Shown here: positions 62,562 through 64,000 of the stretch, piece after piece | Layout: every line of letters begins with the position of its first letter | Numbering within the stretch: the first letter of the stretch is position 1 | Assembly (NCBI GenBank): GCA_963836015.1 | Contig: CAWIIF010000004.1 | Location: 310,001-374,000, forward strand | From: CAWCDJ01 sp963836015 | GTDB taxonomy: Bacteria > Acidobacteriota > Terriglobia > Bryobacterales > Bryobacteraceae | DNA: 64,000 nt | Direction: 5' to 3' | Made by a program: the position numbers and the translations under genes | The notes under the pieces: generated by a model | Databases searched by the model: none | The model's input: only the letters and a program-made list of their open reading frames with translations | What the model was told of the DNA's origin: nothing

Positions 62562-64000
62562 ATGAGACTCGTCTTGTTTCTCTTCGCAGCCGCCGTCCAG
62601 GCGCAGACGATGGTCCCCGTGGAACCGGCGCTGGCCGAAATTGCCGCCACCCATCGCTTCCTCGAAACCGCCATTTCTCCGGATGGATCTCACGTAGCCT
62701 ATGTGGAAGCACTGGGAGCGCCGGGCCAATCGGCGATCTACATCGCTCCGCGCACGCGGGTTTCGGCAGGGGACGGCAAGACCGGGTGCGATGAACACTC
62801 CCTCGCCTGGTCTCCCGACGGCAAACAGCTCGCGTTTCTTTCCGACCACGAGAAGAAAGATCAACCGGAGCTCTACCTGGCCCCCGCGGGCGGAGGGCCG
62901 GCGCGGCAGTTAACGCATCTGAAGGGGCTGCTCGCCGAGCCGAGGTGGTCTCCCGACGGCAGGCAGATCGCAATCCTCTTCACGGAAAACCTGCCGCACT
63001 CTGCGGGCCCGCTCGATCCGGTTCCGCCCGAATCGGGCGTCCTCCAATCGCAAATCTTCGAGCAGCGGCTGGCACTCGTCGATGTCACGACCGGCGCCGT
63101 CCGCCAGATTTCCCCGAAGGACATGTATGTGTACGAATACGATTGGTCTCCGGATGGCAAAAGCATCGCCGCCACCGCCGCACCCGGCGACGGCGATGCG
63201 AACTGGTGGATCGCCCAGCTCTATACGATCTCCGCCGCGACCGGCGCGATGCAATCCATCTATAGGCCGCCGGCCGACCGGCAGTTGGCGATGCCGCGCT
63301 GGTCGCCGGACGGAAAATCGATTGTGTTCATCGGCGGACTGATGAGCGACGAAGGCTCAACCGGCGGGGACGCCTTCATGATCCGCAGCGATGGCGGCGC
63401 CGTCCGCGATCTCACACCTGGCATGGCGTCATCGGCCAGTAGCATCTGCTGGCCCCGGAAATCACCGAGGCTGTACTTCACCGAGCACTTCGACGGCGGC
63501 AGCGCCATCTCGCAAATCGACCCCGCCACGGGCCAGGCCGAACGCCTGTGGCAAGGCGACGAAAGCCTCAACCCCCCATTCGAAGATTCGGGAATCTCCA
63601 TGACAGCCGATGGATCGGCGACCGCCGTAATACGCCACTCCTTCCGGAAGCCGCCGGAAATCTGGGCCGGCCGCATCGGAGACTGGAAACCGGTAACCAG
63701 TGAAAACCGCCTGCGCAAGCCCCAGTGGGGCGAAGCTAAGAGCTTGCACTGGACCAATGACGGCTTCCACATACAAGGCTGGTTGCTCTACCCGAGCCAG
63801 TTCGACCCCAACCGCAAATATCCAATGGTGGTCGCGGTGCATGGCGGGCCGGCTTCTTCGGTGAAGCCCGCTTGGCCAAGGCCCGGTTACAATCCGGCGC
63901 TGCTTTCTCAGCAGGGCTATTTCGTGTTGATGCCGAACCCGCGCGGCAGCTACGGGCAGGGTGAGAAATTCGCCGCCGCGAACATTCGCGATTTCGGCGG
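62562..64000 (+). CDS. S9-family (prolyl oligopeptidase-like) peptidase, partial
   Basis: About 479 residues to the window edge with no stop. A signal peptide (L-V-L-F-L-F-A-A-A-V-Q-A-Q) is followed by a WD40-like propeller with S-P-D-G-K/R repeats (A-I-S-P-D-G-S, A-W-S-P-D-G-K, R-W-S-P-D-G-R, D-W-S-P-D-G-K). From about residue 405 the alpha/beta hydrolase domain begins (G-W-L-L-Y-P, V-A-V-H-G-G-P, M-P-N-P-R-G-S-Y-G-Q-G); the catalytic Ser, Asp and His lie beyond the window. A secreted dipeptidyl or acylaminoacyl peptidase is likely. Confidence 0.87.
   Translation, partial: MRLVLFLFAAAVQAQTMVPVEPALAEIAATHRFLETAISPDGSHVAYVEALGAPGQSAIYIAPRTRVSAGDGKTGCDEHSLAWSPDGKQLAFLSDHEKKDQPELYLAPAGGGPARQLTHLKGLLAEPRWSPDGRQIAILFTENLPHSAGPLDPVPPESGVLQSQIFEQRLALVDVTTGAVRQISPKDMYVYEYDWSPDGKSIAATAAPGDGDANWWIAQLYTISAATGAMQSIYRPPADRQLAMPRWSPDGKSIVFIGGLMSDEGSTGGDAFMIRSDGGAVRDLTPGMASSASSICWPRKSPRLYFTEHFDGGSAISQIDPATGQAERLWQGDESLNPPFEDSGISMTADGSATAVIRHSFRKPPEIWAGRIGDWKPVTSENRLRKPQWGEAKSLHWTNDGFHIQGWLLYPSQFDPNRKYPMVVAVHGGPASSVKPAWPRPGYNPALLSQQGYFVLMPNPRGSYGQGEKFAAANIRDFG

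Noticed and set aside
1..64000. CRISPR array, rRNA or tRNA genes
   Set aside because: Reading through the window I saw no regularly spaced direct repeats and no tRNA- or rRNA-like sequence; a covariance-model search would be needed to exclude divergent ncRNAs.

Overview
The window looks like a chromosome segment of a high-GC, Gram-negative soil acidobacterium of the Bryobacterales / Candidatus Solibacter type. This is inferred from gene content: Oar-like TonB-dependent receptors with an N-terminal carboxypeptidase-regulatory domain, many secreted BNR/beta-propeller proteins, Tat-exported Gfo/Idh/MocA and DUF1080 proteins, an N-terminal cytochrome c fused to a PQQ propeller, and alkaline-phosphatase-superfamily proteins. 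No rRNA, tRNA or CRISPR array was seen.

Layout. 1-4.9 kb: a frameshifted CocE/NonD hydrolase cut by the window edge, then a three-gene minus-strand operon (secreted unknown, two-TM unknown with a frameshift, secreted trypsin-like protease). 4.9-11.3 kb: a DUF1080 sugar hydrolase facing a minus-strand run of a six-hairpin glycosidase, a YihY/BrkB membrane protein, phosphate acetyltransferase, an HDAC-like deacetylase and a DUF2007 protein. 11.4-18 kb: a cytochrome-PQQ dehydrogenase, a YVTN propeller and a frameshifted TonB-dependent receptor. 18.0-19.3 kb: mobile-element debris, namely the 5' part of a group IIC intron sitting directly after a hairpin, joined to an antisense serine-recombinase remnant.

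19.3-30.6 kb is the most interesting part. A PAS-PAS-PAS sigma-54 activator, four small proteins (one 53-residue membrane peptide), a malic enzyme with an unusual active-site substitution, and a tight cassette GT4/alpha-alpha-barrel fusion, GH130, GT4, GH130. At least four copies of a TGACC-N6-GGTCA palindrome lie between these genes, and a -24/-12 type promoter precedes the small membrane protein. I read this as one regulon that couples carbon or redox stress to making and phosphorolytically breaking a mannose-type glycan.

30.6-41.9 kb: a c-type-heme propeller protein, a hexuronate-type MFS transporter, a secreted TIM-barrel protein, a secreted unknown, a complete Oar-like receptor with a clear terminator, and a TIGR00027-type methyltransferase. 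42.1-52.2 kb: a long minus-strand operon carrying four alkaline-phosphatase/sulfatase-superfamily proteins, a three-TM protein with Oxa1/EMC3-like topology, a small RHH-like protein and a BNR protein; several genes overlap by 4 bp. 52.4-53.1 kb: an HxlR regulator divergent from a shortened DUF1772 protein, with a perfect palindrome between them. 53.3-60.0 kb: a minus-strand set (Gfo/Idh/MocA, BNR, DUF4832, amidohydrolase, CBM9-like) suggesting periplasmic processing of plant or microbial carbohydrate or aromatic material. 60.1-62.3 kb: a nucleotidyltransferase-phosphohexomutase fusion. 62.6 kb to the end: an S9 peptidase cut by the window edge.

Apparent frameshifts occur in three genes (near 40, 405 and 470; near 3,600; near 16,630). 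They may be real decay or consensus errors in the assembly.
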